Virus record (IMG/VR): IMGVR_UViG_3300033153_005813 | Location: 1-42,302 of that record | From: a virus | Length of the DNA stretch: 42,302 bases | Strand: one strand, 5' to 3' | Shown: in pieces, positions 30,687 through 38,299 of the stretch | Position numbering within the stretch: the first letter of the stretch is position 1 | Layout of the letters: each line of letters starts with the position of its first letter | Made by a program: the position numbers and the translations under genes | The notes under the pieces: generated by a model | What the model was told of the DNA's origin: nothing | Database searches by the model: none | What the model saw: the letters and a program-made list of their open reading frames with translations, nothing else

Positions 30687-30920
30687 GTGACCAAGGCACA
30701 ACGAGCAATGGACCGAAGGAACTGGGCCGAGATTCGTCGAGCACGACGGCGCCAAATGGATATCAACCCAAACGGCGCGTTTTCGCTTCTACGACAAGAC
30801 CTCGAACGCCTGCTCGACGACGCCGACAAACTCGCCGAGTTGGAAGGTCTCATGAAGAAGTGGGTTCCAACCGTCGACGAAATCCGCGAGGCGTTCGCTG
30901 TGATGGATAAAGTGAGGTGA
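30687..30920 (+). CDS. Hypothetical helical protein with LLDDADKLAELE motif
   Basis: A 77-aa protein. The GTG at 30687 is preceded by AGGAGGACGAT, an excellent ribosome site located 4 nt after tRNA-like gene 3. Basic N-terminus, then a long helix with LLDDADKLAELEGL, shared in form with the proteins at 30925 and 1227. Family unknown. Confidence 0.65.
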   Translation: MTKAQRAMDRRNWAEIRRARRRQMDINPNGAFSLLRQDLERLLDDADKLAELEGLMKKWVPTVDEIREAFAVMDKVR

Positions 30921-30924
30921 CGCG

Positions 30925-31506
30925 ATGAAAACGACGCAGCAGGAGCGGGTGGTCGAGCTGGCGACGGAATGGCGCGCGATACTTCGCGCGGAACTTGAAC
31001 ACCAAGAAGATCAACCCCTCGACGCCATCGGGGCAATGCGGGTCCACACCGGCCAACTCCGCGCGCTACTCAACGACGCCGACCGGTGCGCCGAGCTGGA
31101 GAAGCGCTACGAGATACAAGCCGAGGAGGGCATGAAGTCCCTGACCGAACTGACCACCAGATACGCACGGCTGAAGGAACGAATCCGCATGGTGGCGAAC
31201 GATATGAACAACATGAGCACTGAGCGCGCAGGTTCATTCGTCGATGCGCTGCTGTATCTGACCGGCGACAAACCCGCCGAAGTCCGCGTCGAGCTGAAGG
31301 GTATCCCGGACCACTTCAAGAGCCACCGCGAACAGATCAACGACCTGGTGGAAGTGGTCGCGCGCCTAGAGGCCGAGTCGGCGCGGCTCAGGGCGGGGAT
31401 TGAGGGCGTATCGACGTACATCCACAGAAGGACGCTCGGCAAGGGTATGATGCGAGCAGACGCCGTGTACAAACGTGTTCGCGCGCTTCTGGAGGGCGGG
31501 GGATGA
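30925..31506 (+). CDS. Coiled-coil hypothetical protein with LLNDADRCAELE motif
   Basis: A 193-aa almost wholly helical protein with coiled coils near 1-60 and 125-160. LLNDADRCAELEKRYE near residue 48 repeats the motif of the neighbouring gene. VHTGQLRALL precedes it. The C-terminal segment (GVSTYIHRRTLGKGMMRADAVYKRVRALLEGG) may be a separate helical bundle. The family is unknown; a scaffold or adaptor role is only a guess. Confidence 0.6.
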   Translation: MKTTQQERVVELATEWRAILRAELEHQEDQPLDAIGAMRVHTGQLRALLNDADRCAELEKRYEIQAEEGMKSLTELTTRYARLKERIRMVANDMNNMSTERAGSFVDALLYLTGDKPAEVRVELKGIPDHFKSHREQINDLVEVVARLEAESARLRAGIEGVSTYIHRRTLGKGMMRADAVYKRVRALLEGGG

Positions 31507-31700
31507 GCGCATTAGTCGAGCCATGCTGTGACACACCGGAAATCGAATTGCGTGAGTACAGCAACCCAGCCGTCAGGGTTGTCCACACCCAGTGCAACAA
31601 CTGCGGCGCCCTGACTGTGACGTCTATCAGATACAAGCCGGCGGCTGCACCGGAAGTTATCGCAGTGAACGATACCCAACGAAAGGACCCCAACAAATGA
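31503..31700 (+). CDS. Small zinc-ribbon-like protein
   Basis: A 65-aa protein with CC (8-9) and CNNC (31-34), forming a probable zinc site around a beta hairpin (VRVVHTQCNNCGALTVTSIRY). It overlaps both neighbours by ATGA and is followed directly by the GroES-like gene. Confidence 0.6.
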   Translation: MSALVEPCCDTPEIELREYSNPAVRVVHTQCNNCGALTVTSIRYKPAAAPEVIAVNDTQRKDPNK

Positions 31701-32014
31701 GACCCATGAACGGACACATCCTGGTGAGAGAGCTGCAAGTAAACGGCAGCATCACCCCCGCCGGTGTCGTGCTCCCCGAGCCCATCAACTGTCAATACGA
31801 GATCGGCTCGGTGCTCGCCATCCACGAGGACACCGACGACGACGGGCGGCTCACCACGAAGCTCGACCTGGGCAACCTCGTCGCCTACCGCGCTGGAGCC
31901 GGGGTCGCCATCCGGGTGCAGGATACGCAATGCCGGTTCCTTTTCGAGGCGAACGTGATCGCCGTGTTGGAGGAGAAGCCGATGGAAGTTCCCGAGGATG
32001 GGGAGAAACATTGA
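31697..32014 (+). CDS. GroES-like co-chaperonin (Cpn10 fold)
   Basis: A 105-aa protein. The Cpn10 pattern is clear: MRPMNGHILVREL, then a mobile-loop region NGSITPAGVVLPE (about 17-28), then IGSVLAI, LGNLVAYRAGAG, RVQDTQCRFLFEANVIAVLEE. It has the length and strand order of GroES/gp31-like proteins. It would cap host GroEL during folding, for example of capsid protein. The expected GGIVL tripeptide appears as AGVVL. A trailing PEDGEKH extension is unusual. The ATG overlaps the upstream stop as ATGA. Confidence 0.75.
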   Translation: MRPMNGHILVRELQVNGSITPAGVVLPEPINCQYEIGSVLAIHEDTDDDGRLTTKLDLGNLVAYRAGAGVAIRVQDTQCRFLFEANVIAVLEEKPMEVPEDGEKH

Positions 32015-32148
32015 CCGACGAATTCCCATACGGTATCACACTCGCCGCGCTGGTCGAGTTGGAAGACAACCTGCCCAGGGAGTCATCTTACAACCTCGCC
32101 GAGTATTACGCATGGCTGTGGTGGTATCGGTCGGAGTGGCATAGATGA
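32011..32148 (+). CDS. Small hypothetical protein (TTG start)
   Basis: A 45-aa protein. TTG at 32011 overlaps the GroES-like stop as TTGA, and the stop overlaps the next ATG. The C-terminal part is Trp/Tyr-rich (AEYYAWLWWYRSEWHR). Function unknown; coupling at both ends supports it. Confidence 0.5.
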   Translation: MTDEFPYGITLAALVELEDNLPRESSYNLAEYYAWLWWYRSEWHR

Positions 32149-32441
32149 GCATCACGCGCTACCTGTGTACTATCCCCCGCACATTCCGCCTGCTGTTCAG
32201 TCAGTCCCGCGAATGCGAACGCCTGGCTCTCAACATAGTAATGGTGTACCCCGAGCTGGGGCGCGAGTGGATGGACACCATCATCAAGCGGGCTCACTAT
32301 GTGGCGTCACGGTCGGCGCTATACGGTCCGGTCGACCTGATGAATCGGCTCTACCACAAGTTGTTCTTGCTCGGCTTCAAGGCGCAACTGGACGACCTGC
32401 GCGACGTGGACAACGCCATCCCGGAGGAGTGGGCACGATGA
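32145..32441 (+). CDS. Hypothetical helical protein
   Basis: A 98-aa protein of mainly helical pattern (CERLALNIVMVYPELGREWMDTII, LMNRLYHKLFLLGFKAQLDDL). Family unknown. It overlaps neighbours at both ends by 4 nt. Confidence 0.55.
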   Translation: MSITRYLCTIPRTFRLLFSQSRECERLALNIVMVYPELGREWMDTIIKRAHYVASRSALYGPVDLMNRLYHKLFLLGFKAQLDDLRDVDNAIPEEWAR

Positions 32442-32653
32442 CCCCCTGCCCCAACTGCGCCGACACCGCCCGCATGGTCTACGACGCCGTCGAGGATTTC
32501 AAGAAACTGAAGCGCGATCGATTCATCATTCGGATCGGTTGCTCCTGCCCCGCCGAGTGGGGCCGCGCATCACACCGCGACTTCTCTCAGACTGAAAACG
32601 GTGAGCTGTTCTGGCGGGCGGACATCGGGATTGTGACGGAGTGGCCGGAGTAA
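32438..32653 (+). CDS. Small zinc-finger protein
   Basis: A 71-aa protein with CPNC (4-7) and CSCP near 35, separated by a helix (ARMVYDAVEDFKKLKRDRF), consistent with a treble-clef or ribbon zinc site. It ends with taa overlapping the next ATG (TAATG). Confidence 0.55.
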   Translation: MTPCPNCADTARMVYDAVEDFKKLKRDRFIIRIGCSCPAEWGRASHRDFSQTENGELFWRADIGIVTEWPE

Positions 32654-32907
32654 TGGCGCTCTTTGACGGCGTTCGTGCTGCACGTGGCACACATTCAGAT
32701 GCAGAGCATGCAGCGAAAGCGAAGTACTATAATTCTCTGCGCGGTCCTAGGCGGCTGTGGCGTGACCCATCCTGTGTGGTGGGCTGTGATCTCATCGCAA
32801 TCGAGTGGAATAAATTTGAGGTCGCGTGCAGTGCCTATCCTGCCGAGTCCAACCAGATGCCAGATGATTTCACCGAACCCGATCCGTCTGCTTTTTGGGA
32901 CATCTAA
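32653..32907 (+). CDS. Hypothetical protein, last gene of the plus-strand block
   Basis: An 84-aa protein. ATG at 32653 overlaps the upstream stop as TAATG; a GTG at 32641 is less likely. A beta-rich centre (CDLIAIEWNKFEVAC) is followed by an acidic C-terminus. It ends overlapping the converging minor head gene by 4 nt, with no terminator between. Confidence 0.5.
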   Translation: MALFDGVRAARGTHSDAEHAAKAKYYNSLRGPRRLWRDPSCVVGCDLIAIEWNKFEVACSAYPAESNQMPDDFTEPDPSAFWDI

Positions 32908-34193
32908 CTGAACTCCATCAACTCCTCGTCGCTGAGCGGTGCATTCAACCGCCGCTTGTCCATCACAGGTTCGAGCCAGCACATACAGTGAGGATGCGCC
33001 ATCAGCCGGGCATCCTTCCCGGCCACCGCTTCCCTCGATAGCCGCTTACCCGCGAGAGATTCGCACGCGCACCGTCGACGGCGCCGCTTGCCCTTGCCCT
33101 TGCGGCCAGGTAGCGAGAACGTCCGGCGTGGCTTCGTTGTGCTAACGAAGCCCGCCCGCGCCGACCTGTTCAATCTCCAGATATAGCCCACGATCCAGTC
33201 GTGCTTCTGGTCCGACAGGATCTGCTGACTCTTAAACGCGGCCTGCTGCTCGGTTTTTAGAATACGCTCGGCCGCGTACTTCTGCTTGAAAGCGGCGTGC
33301 TGTCGGATGGCGCGGTCGATGCCCTTCGCCGAGGTGTCCGACGTGCGCTGTAGTAGCTCCAACATGGACGACTGCGTCCGCCCACCCTCGGACAGACGCC
33401 GCATATACGACCGCATCTGCCGGCGGGTGGCCTGCCATTCCTTCAGCGCCTTCTCACCGCCCCGAGTGTTGAGGTCGCGGCCCGCCTTCTCGACCCGCTG
33501 CATCAGCTTGCTCATCTTCTGGTTTCTGCCGAGCTCGCCCGCGCCACCCTTCCGGACCTCGCGGATCATGTCGGTAGCCGCCGCGGTCAGCTGCTTCGAT
33601 TCACGGACCGCGGCCATGGCCTGAGACGCGACTTCGCGACCCGCCTTGACGCCCCGCCCGTGGAGCTTCGACGATATCACCCGGGCCTGCTTCCAGGGTT
33701 TGACGTGCTCACGGAGGAGCTTGTCCCCTAGGAACTTCGCAGGGGCCCGAGAAGCGGGCTGTGAGAGGAGTACTTCGGTCGATAGGGCCGTGGTGGTCTG
33801 CTGGCGCCCTTGGCTCAATACGCGTGCTGTGACGGTCCCTGAGAAGGGCTGAGGGTTGATGTACTGCACTGAGAAGGCGTCGATCATCTCGGCGTACCGG
33901 ATGCCCAGGGTGGCGGCTACCTCGATTTGCCCGGCCAGGGCCTCGCCGAGCCGCCCATAGTGGTGCTCCATCAGCCTGTTGACTTGGCGTTCGATGGTCC
34001 GTGGGTTGTAGTCGCTTCTTCGGATGGCGTCGACCGTGCGCCGCACATCGCCGTCAAGGGCAATCCCCAGGTCGTCGGCCGCGTCTGCCAGGTCGGCCAT
34101 CATCTTGTCTCGGATGCGGGCCATGCGGTCGACCTGCAGACGGGGCAGACGGACGACGTCGCGATCGTCGAGGATGGTTCGCGTGGTGACCAC
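32904..34193 (-). CDS. MuF/SPP1 gp7-like minor head protein
   Basis: A 429-aa protein, largely helical. The C-terminal part contains a KGKRRRRRCACESLAGKRL stretch and HPHCMCWLEPV, the Cys/His form typical of MuF C-terminal domains. It follows the portal gene by 0 nt, as head morphogenesis proteins usually do. GTG is the start. Its late location before the plus-strand block, with scaffold and capsid genes beyond that block, is unusual. Confidence 0.72.
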   Translation of the reverse strand: MVTTRTILDDRDVVRLPRLQVDRMARIRDKMMADLADAADDLGIALDGDVRRTVDAIRRSDYNPRTIERQVNRLMEHHYGRLGEALAGQIEVAATLGIRYAEMIDAFSVQYINPQPFSGTVTARVLSQGRQQTTTALSTEVLLSQPASRAPAKFLGDKLLREHVKPWKQARVISSKLHGRGVKAGREVASQAMAAVRESKQLTAAATDMIREVRKGGAGELGRNQKMSKLMQRVEKAGRDLNTRGGEKALKEWQATRRQMRSYMRRLSEGGRTQSSMLELLQRTSDTSAKGIDRAIRQHAAFKQKYAAERILKTEQQAAFKSQQILSDQKHDWIVGYIWRLNRSARAGFVSTTKPRRTFSLPGRKGKGKRRRRRCACESLAGKRLSREAVAGKDARLMAHPHCMCWLEPVMDKRRLNAPLSDEELMEFS

Positions 34194-35807
34194 CTACCGC
34201 GCGCCCCCGTCCGCCCGAATGTCGTCCATCTCCTCCTCTCCACCGTCGCCGCCCTTCTCGTCCAGCCGTTCCTTCGCGTCGGCGCCCCGGGCCTGCAGAT
34301 CGTCCGGATCGTTGTCGGCGTCCAGGTCGGCTTCCTCTTCGGATACTTTGACCTCATCGCGGATCGTCGTCCGGAGCTTCTCGTCCATGTCACCCAACGC
34401 GACGTTGGCCATCTTGACCTGCGCCTCCACCCGGGCTGCTTCGGACTTGACCTGCGCCAACACACGCTCCAACCCGTCCATCTCCTTCTCCACGTCCTTG
34501 GCGTCGAACTCAGACGGCCACGAGCAACGGACCTTCTCGTCGACCGGCTCGCCTTCTTCGAGACCTACCCGCGCCAGTGACCGCGACTCGCTACGGCTGA
34601 AGCTGTCGGCGGTGACTTGCAACAGCCTGACGATCTTGGCCATCTTGAATTGGAAGGCCACCCCCGTCTGACCCGAACCGCTATCGAAGTCGAGGCCCAT
34701 CGTGGATAGAATCTCCTCAACAAGCGCCACCCGCTTCGCCATGAAATGTTCGAGCACGTGAGGTGGCGGGGCCATCCAGAAGGGGACATTCGTCGCCTGG
34801 TCATCGAACCACCAGACGTTGTCGGACCCGGACTGCGCGACACGCTCGCCCTTCTGCGCCGGCCGCCCTGGAGAGGCGAGCATCGCGAAGGTAGTCTCTC
34901 GCTCCTGCTCCTGGATGAGCGAGTTGACGTTGAATGCCTCCCGCTGTACCGCGTTGGCGTCCTGGGTGAGCGCTCCACCACGAAGGGACCACACGACGAT
35001 CGGCATTCCATTCGCCCACTCACCCGCGATGGGCTTTCCGTCGTCGTCGAGGGCGATGGGGAGTTCCGATGCGGTCTTGTCCTTGTTGTCGTCGACCGCC
35101 CACCAACCCTCCTGCGTGTACCACGTGTAACGGTCGACTAGTACTTGCTGCTCGTCGAGTGGGCCGGTCTTGTCCACCACCGTCTTGACCTTCAGCCACT
35201 CGAACCCCGAGGTGCCGGCCTTCCAGTGGATGATATTCTCCGGGTTGATGACCTCCACCACCAGCTGGCCACCTTGGTCAATCTGCTGCTTCGCGGTCAC
35301 CGCGTCAGTTGGGGCACGGTAGAAGATGACCGGCAGCCAACCATAGTAAATGGTCTGGGGTACGATGTCGTGCGACTTGACCTGCTCCCACGTGTCGCCG
35401 TCCGCGTTGACACTAGACATCCAGTCCGTGACGGCCTTCGGGTACTTGTCATAAAACGGCTGCTTCTTCGTCAAGAAACCCGCCAGCATGTTGACGGCCT
35501 TTTTGATCACGTTCGTCAGGTAGCTCATCGCGTACCGACGATGAAACTTCATCTTCTCGCGTGGGTGTCTGAACAGGTGGGTCCGGACGTTGGCGTCGAT
35601 CTTGAACGACCCCGCCTGCTCGTCGTCGGGCTGAGTGTCGCTCAGGTTGACGTCCTCTAGAAACGGCGCGTAGCCGCCGCTACCCTCGTAGTTCTCACGC
35701 CCAAAGCGCAGGTCACGCAGCTGCGCCTGATATCTCGGATGCTCGACGATGACCGCCGCGCGTGGAATGGTAGTGCCCGGATCGGGGATGCCTAGAGATT
35801 GACCCAT
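34194..35807 (-). CDS. Portal protein
   Basis: A 537-aa protein. Portal features are the clip/wing pattern with PRAAVIVEHPRYQAQLRDLRFGRENY, MLAGFLTKKQPFY, VINPENIIHWKAG, DGKPIAGEWANGMPIVVWSLRGGAL, and the C-terminal helical VALVEEILSTMGLDFDS and LLQVTADSFSRSE segments. It forms the ring through which DNA enters. The acidic C-terminal tail (about 465-537) is typical. It overlaps TerL by 16 nt. Confidence 0.8.
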   Translation of the reverse strand: MGQSLGIPDPGTTIPRAAVIVEHPRYQAQLRDLRFGRENYEGSGGYAPFLEDVNLSDTQPDDEQAGSFKIDANVRTHLFRHPREKMKFHRRYAMSYLTNVIKKAVNMLAGFLTKKQPFYDKYPKAVTDWMSSVNADGDTWEQVKSHDIVPQTIYYGWLPVIFYRAPTDAVTAKQQIDQGGQLVVEVINPENIIHWKAGTSGFEWLKVKTVVDKTGPLDEQQVLVDRYTWYTQEGWWAVDDNKDKTASELPIALDDDGKPIAGEWANGMPIVVWSLRGGALTQDANAVQREAFNVNSLIQEQERETTFAMLASPGRPAQKGERVAQSGSDNVWWFDDQATNVPFWMAPPPHVLEHFMAKRVALVEEILSTMGLDFDSGSGQTGVAFQFKMAKIVRLLQVTADSFSRSESRSLARVGLEEGEPVDEKVRCSWPSEFDAKDVEKEMDGLERVLAQVKSEAARVEAQVKMANVALGDMDEKLRTTIRDEVKVSEEEADLDADNDPDDLQARGADAKERLDEKGGDGGEEEMDDIRADGGAR

Positions 35808-37165
35808 GATGTCCTCGGTGGTTGCTTTACCCGGGAAGTGTAGATGGCATATCGAAGGGCATCAATCGCGTGGTCGTCGCCGATGGTCTCGCCCTCTTTC
35901 GCCTTCCTGTCATCCTCGGGGTCGTTAGCGTCTCGCAGTTCGCGCAGTTCGCGGATTAGGTTAACACACCGGTCACTGATGTACAGTCGGGGAGCTCCAC
36001 CAGGGATATCCGGGTCGAGATGTTGAACGTGGCTACGACGGTGGAGCAAGTTGCGCACTTCGTCGGTACCCGCCTGCCAGGCGTTGTCAGCTGCAGCGGC
36101 GTCGAGCTCGTAGTGCTCGCCCTGCCACTCGAAGCCCTTGCGCCACTTGTCGATGTTACTCGGCTCGGACGGGTCACAGAAATAACTCGTCCCTCGCGGT
36201 GACTCCTTGTGCGTTTCCGCCCCCTGCTGTTCGATCTGCGTCTCCGTCTTGTACCATTCGCCCAGCACACCGAACGTTCCGCCGTCTCCACACCAGCCAC
36301 CCCAGATGCTCGACCCAGGTGCAGTCCAGCCCCAGTCAGCCCCGCCGATCCGCCGACGGATGGACCGCCTGTAGAGGTCCAGCACCATCGCGTGTGGTAC
36401 GACGTGCAGGCCCTTGGCGAAGTCGGAGTAAATGAGACCGGTCGCTTGGACGATGGCGCCGTCTAATTCTTGGGCCTCGAATGACCCCTCAAACACAGCG
36501 CGCATCCGCTTGGCGTATTGCCCGGGGTTGTGCGTATTCCATTCAGTCTTAGCCTGACGAACGAAGTAGTCGGGCCTCGGCGTGTAGCCGCCTGTCAGCG
36601 CCTCCACCGGCAAACCGTCCTGGACGTCGAATGCCTCTGGTAGCCAACCTGGCTTCGGCGTGGTGGTGATGAAAATCCCGTTGTACGGGGCATCGTACCG
36701 AAGGCGCTCAAGTGAATACTTCCACGCCAACGCGCCATGCTTGAATGCGCATGCCTCCTCCATGTAGACCCACGCCACGGTGAGCCCGATGATTTTCGCC
36801 ACATTGCGGCGGTCGTGTGCGCTGCGGATGTAGATCCAACTGGACCCCTCCGACGTGTACACCTCAATCGCCGGCCGGTTGCCTGAGACGCGGAAGTCGT
36901 AGACCTCGTCGGGCCAGATTTCCATTATCAGCGGCTTGATGACATCGTGGTAGGTCGGATAGTCGGGAACGACGATCAGGCCTGGGCAGCCGGGGTCGAC
37001 CACCGTGGCCATCTCCAACATTTCCTCGACGCCTGCGTAACTCTTGCCACCACCTACCCCGGTGCAGAGCCAGCGAAAGGTATGCGTCTCGCGTGCCTTG
37101 TGGAAGTCGTACTGATGCCACTCGGGCTCGTAATCCACATCAACCTGCAGGGCCGGCTCTGTCAT
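35792..37165 (-). CDS. Terminase large subunit
   Basis: A 457-aa packaging motor. Walker A GVGGGKS (36-42), Walker B WVYMEEA (132-138), coupling region TTTPKPGW, and nuclease acidic residues in ADWGWT (Asp277), FCDPSEP (Asp331) and DDHAIDALRYAI (430-441). All motifs are intact. It cuts and pumps phage DNA into the prohead. It is preceded by TerS with an ATGA overlap and followed by the portal. Confidence 0.92.
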   Translation of the reverse strand: MTEPALQVDVDYEPEWHQYDFHKARETHTFRWLCTGVGGGKSYAGVEEMLEMATVVDPGCPGLIVVPDYPTYHDVIKPLIMEIWPDEVYDFRVSGNRPAIEVYTSEGSSWIYIRSAHDRRNVAKIIGLTVAWVYMEEACAFKHGALAWKYSLERLRYDAPYNGIFITTTPKPGWLPEAFDVQDGLPVEALTGGYTPRPDYFVRQAKTEWNTHNPGQYAKRMRAVFEGSFEAQELDGAIVQATGLIYSDFAKGLHVVPHAMVLDLYRRSIRRRIGGADWGWTAPGSSIWGGWCGDGGTFGVLGEWYKTETQIEQQGAETHKESPRGTSYFCDPSEPSNIDKWRKGFEWQGEHYELDAAAADNAWQAGTDEVRNLLHRRSHVQHLDPDIPGGAPRLYISDRCVNLIRELRELRDANDPEDDRKAKEGETIGDDHAIDALRYAIYTSRVKQPPRTSWVNL

Positions 37166-37671
37166 GGCTTGGGACGTTCACCCGCGGGCTGCTTATGGTT
37201 GATCGTGATCTGGATTTGCCGCTTGCCGTCGCCCTTGTCGGTGGAGATGAGCTTCCGCGCTGCGACGGCCTGGGCGATGAGCGCGCCCCTCTTGCTGGCC
37301 TTCGCCGGGTCGCAGCCCATCAGCTCGATTTCCATCTGCACCGCGGCCAGGATATCCTCGTTTGACCAAAGCTCGTGCATCACCCGGAAGGCTCTGAGTC
37401 GCAGAGCATAACTCATCTCAGCCCAGTCGGTGCGAGCGAGCACCTCGGTTGCTTGCTCGACGGTCATCGCGTCCTTGGCCTTAGCCTTGGCAGCCCCCCT
37501 ACTTTGCGCGCGAACCGGCTTCCCTTGTGCCTTATGACCACCACAGCAGTCGAGCCCACTCAGCGCGTTGCGCTGACACTGCGTCCCTGATTTGGTGATG
37601 GCGACGCACTGGCGCCGCTTCTGACCGTTGCCCATGTCCCGCATGGTACCAGCGGATCGTGGGTCGGTCAA
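37162..37671 (-). CDS. Terminase small subunit with N-terminal zinc motif
   Basis: A 169-aa protein directly upstream of TerL. The N-terminal motif CVAITKSGTQCQRNALSGLDCCGGH has the spacing of a DUF5763-like zinc module. The rest is helical, with a basic Lys/Ala linker near 62-68 and a helical core ending in a strand RQIQITIN. The TTG at 37671 has AGGGA 6 nt upstream; internal ATGs at 37644 and 37635 lack a site. TerS identity is inferred from position and size. Confidence 0.7.
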   Translation of the reverse strand: MTDPRSAGTMRDMGNGQKRRQCVAITKSGTQCQRNALSGLDCCGGHKAQGKPVRAQSRGAAKAKAKDAMTVEQATEVLARTDWAEMSYALRLRAFRVMHELWSNEDILAAVQMEIELMGCDPAKASKRGALIAQAVAARKLISTDKGDGKRQIQITINHKQPAGERPKP

Positions 37672-37752
37672 CGTAGGTCCCTAAACCGCCCGGTCTACCC
37701 CAATCTCCCACCCGCCGTGATAGTAATTAACGAAAAACCCAATGATTGATCC

Positions 37753-37790
37753 TGACAATCTCTGACAATTCGCGACAATTCGCTGACAAT
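37753..37790. repeat. Four helically phased (T/C)GACAAT repeats before packaging operon
   Basis: TGACAAT at 37753, TGACAAT at 37763, CGACAAT at 37773 and TGACAAT at 37784 are spaced 10, 10 and 11 nt, one DNA turn each, on the same strand. They lie in the 183-nt gap (37672-37854) between the packaging operon and the upstream early gene, in an AT-rich stretch. This is typical of an activator/repressor binding array or an iteron-like origin. No clear -10/-35 pair could be set. The region holds no gene. Confidence 0.6.
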
Positions 37791-37854
37791 GTTTCTGTTT
37801 GCTGTGTGGTTTTGGGGCGTTGGTGGGCCTGGTATACAAAGGCTCTGATCCGTG

Positions 37855-38082
37855 CTATTCCGGATCCAGAACTTCACCGTCATCATGCCCCGCAGTGTTC
37901 CTGTCAAACATCTCTAGCGCATCGAACGCGGCCATCGTCCAACTACACAGAAAGATGTCACCCCTGTTTTTTTGCGCAAGCACCGCAGTGGTTGCCTTCC
38001 GCAGCAACCCGAGCTCCTGATGCAGTGCGGCATTTTCCTCTCGCAGGCCGTCCAGTATTTTCTGAATTCGCGTCGTCTCCAT
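37855..38082 (-). CDS. Small hypothetical protein with coiled coil
   Basis: A 75-aa protein. The N-terminal half (IQKILDGLREENAALHQELGLLRKA) is a short coiled coil. AAGGAGTGAACG precedes the ATG, the same form as other genes of this right-hand cluster. Family unknown. Confidence 0.6.
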   Translation of the reverse strand: METTRIQKILDGLREENAALHQELGLLRKATTAVLAQKNRGDIFLCSWTMAAFDALEMFDRNTAGHDDGEVLDPE

Positions 38083-38101
38083 CGTTCACTCCTTTTGGGT
38101 G

Positions 38102-38299
38102 TCAAACATCGTTCCCTTCCTCGTAGTCCCGGAGTGCTGGCGGTAGTGTTCCGCCTAGTCGCTCGATTGCTTCGGCGTACTCGTCATGGATTTTCCAGAG
38201 GGCGCGGAGTTCGGCTGCGATCGTTCCAAATGGTTCATTCTTGAACGCAAACCGAGGTGCACTCCGGTAAAACGCTTCAATCCGCTCTCGTCTAGTCAT
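38102..38299 (-). CDS. Small hypothetical protein
   Basis: A 65-aa protein. ATG at 38299 with GGAGG upstream overlaps the upstream gene's end by 8 nt. Helical pattern with a basic start (MTRRERIEAFYRS). An in-frame upstream extension to 38632 lies inside the large coiled-coil gene and is rejected. Confidence 0.6.
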   Translation of the reverse strand: MTRRERIEAFYRSAPRFAFKNEPFGTIAAELRALWKIHDEYAEAIERLGGTLPPALRDYEEGNDV

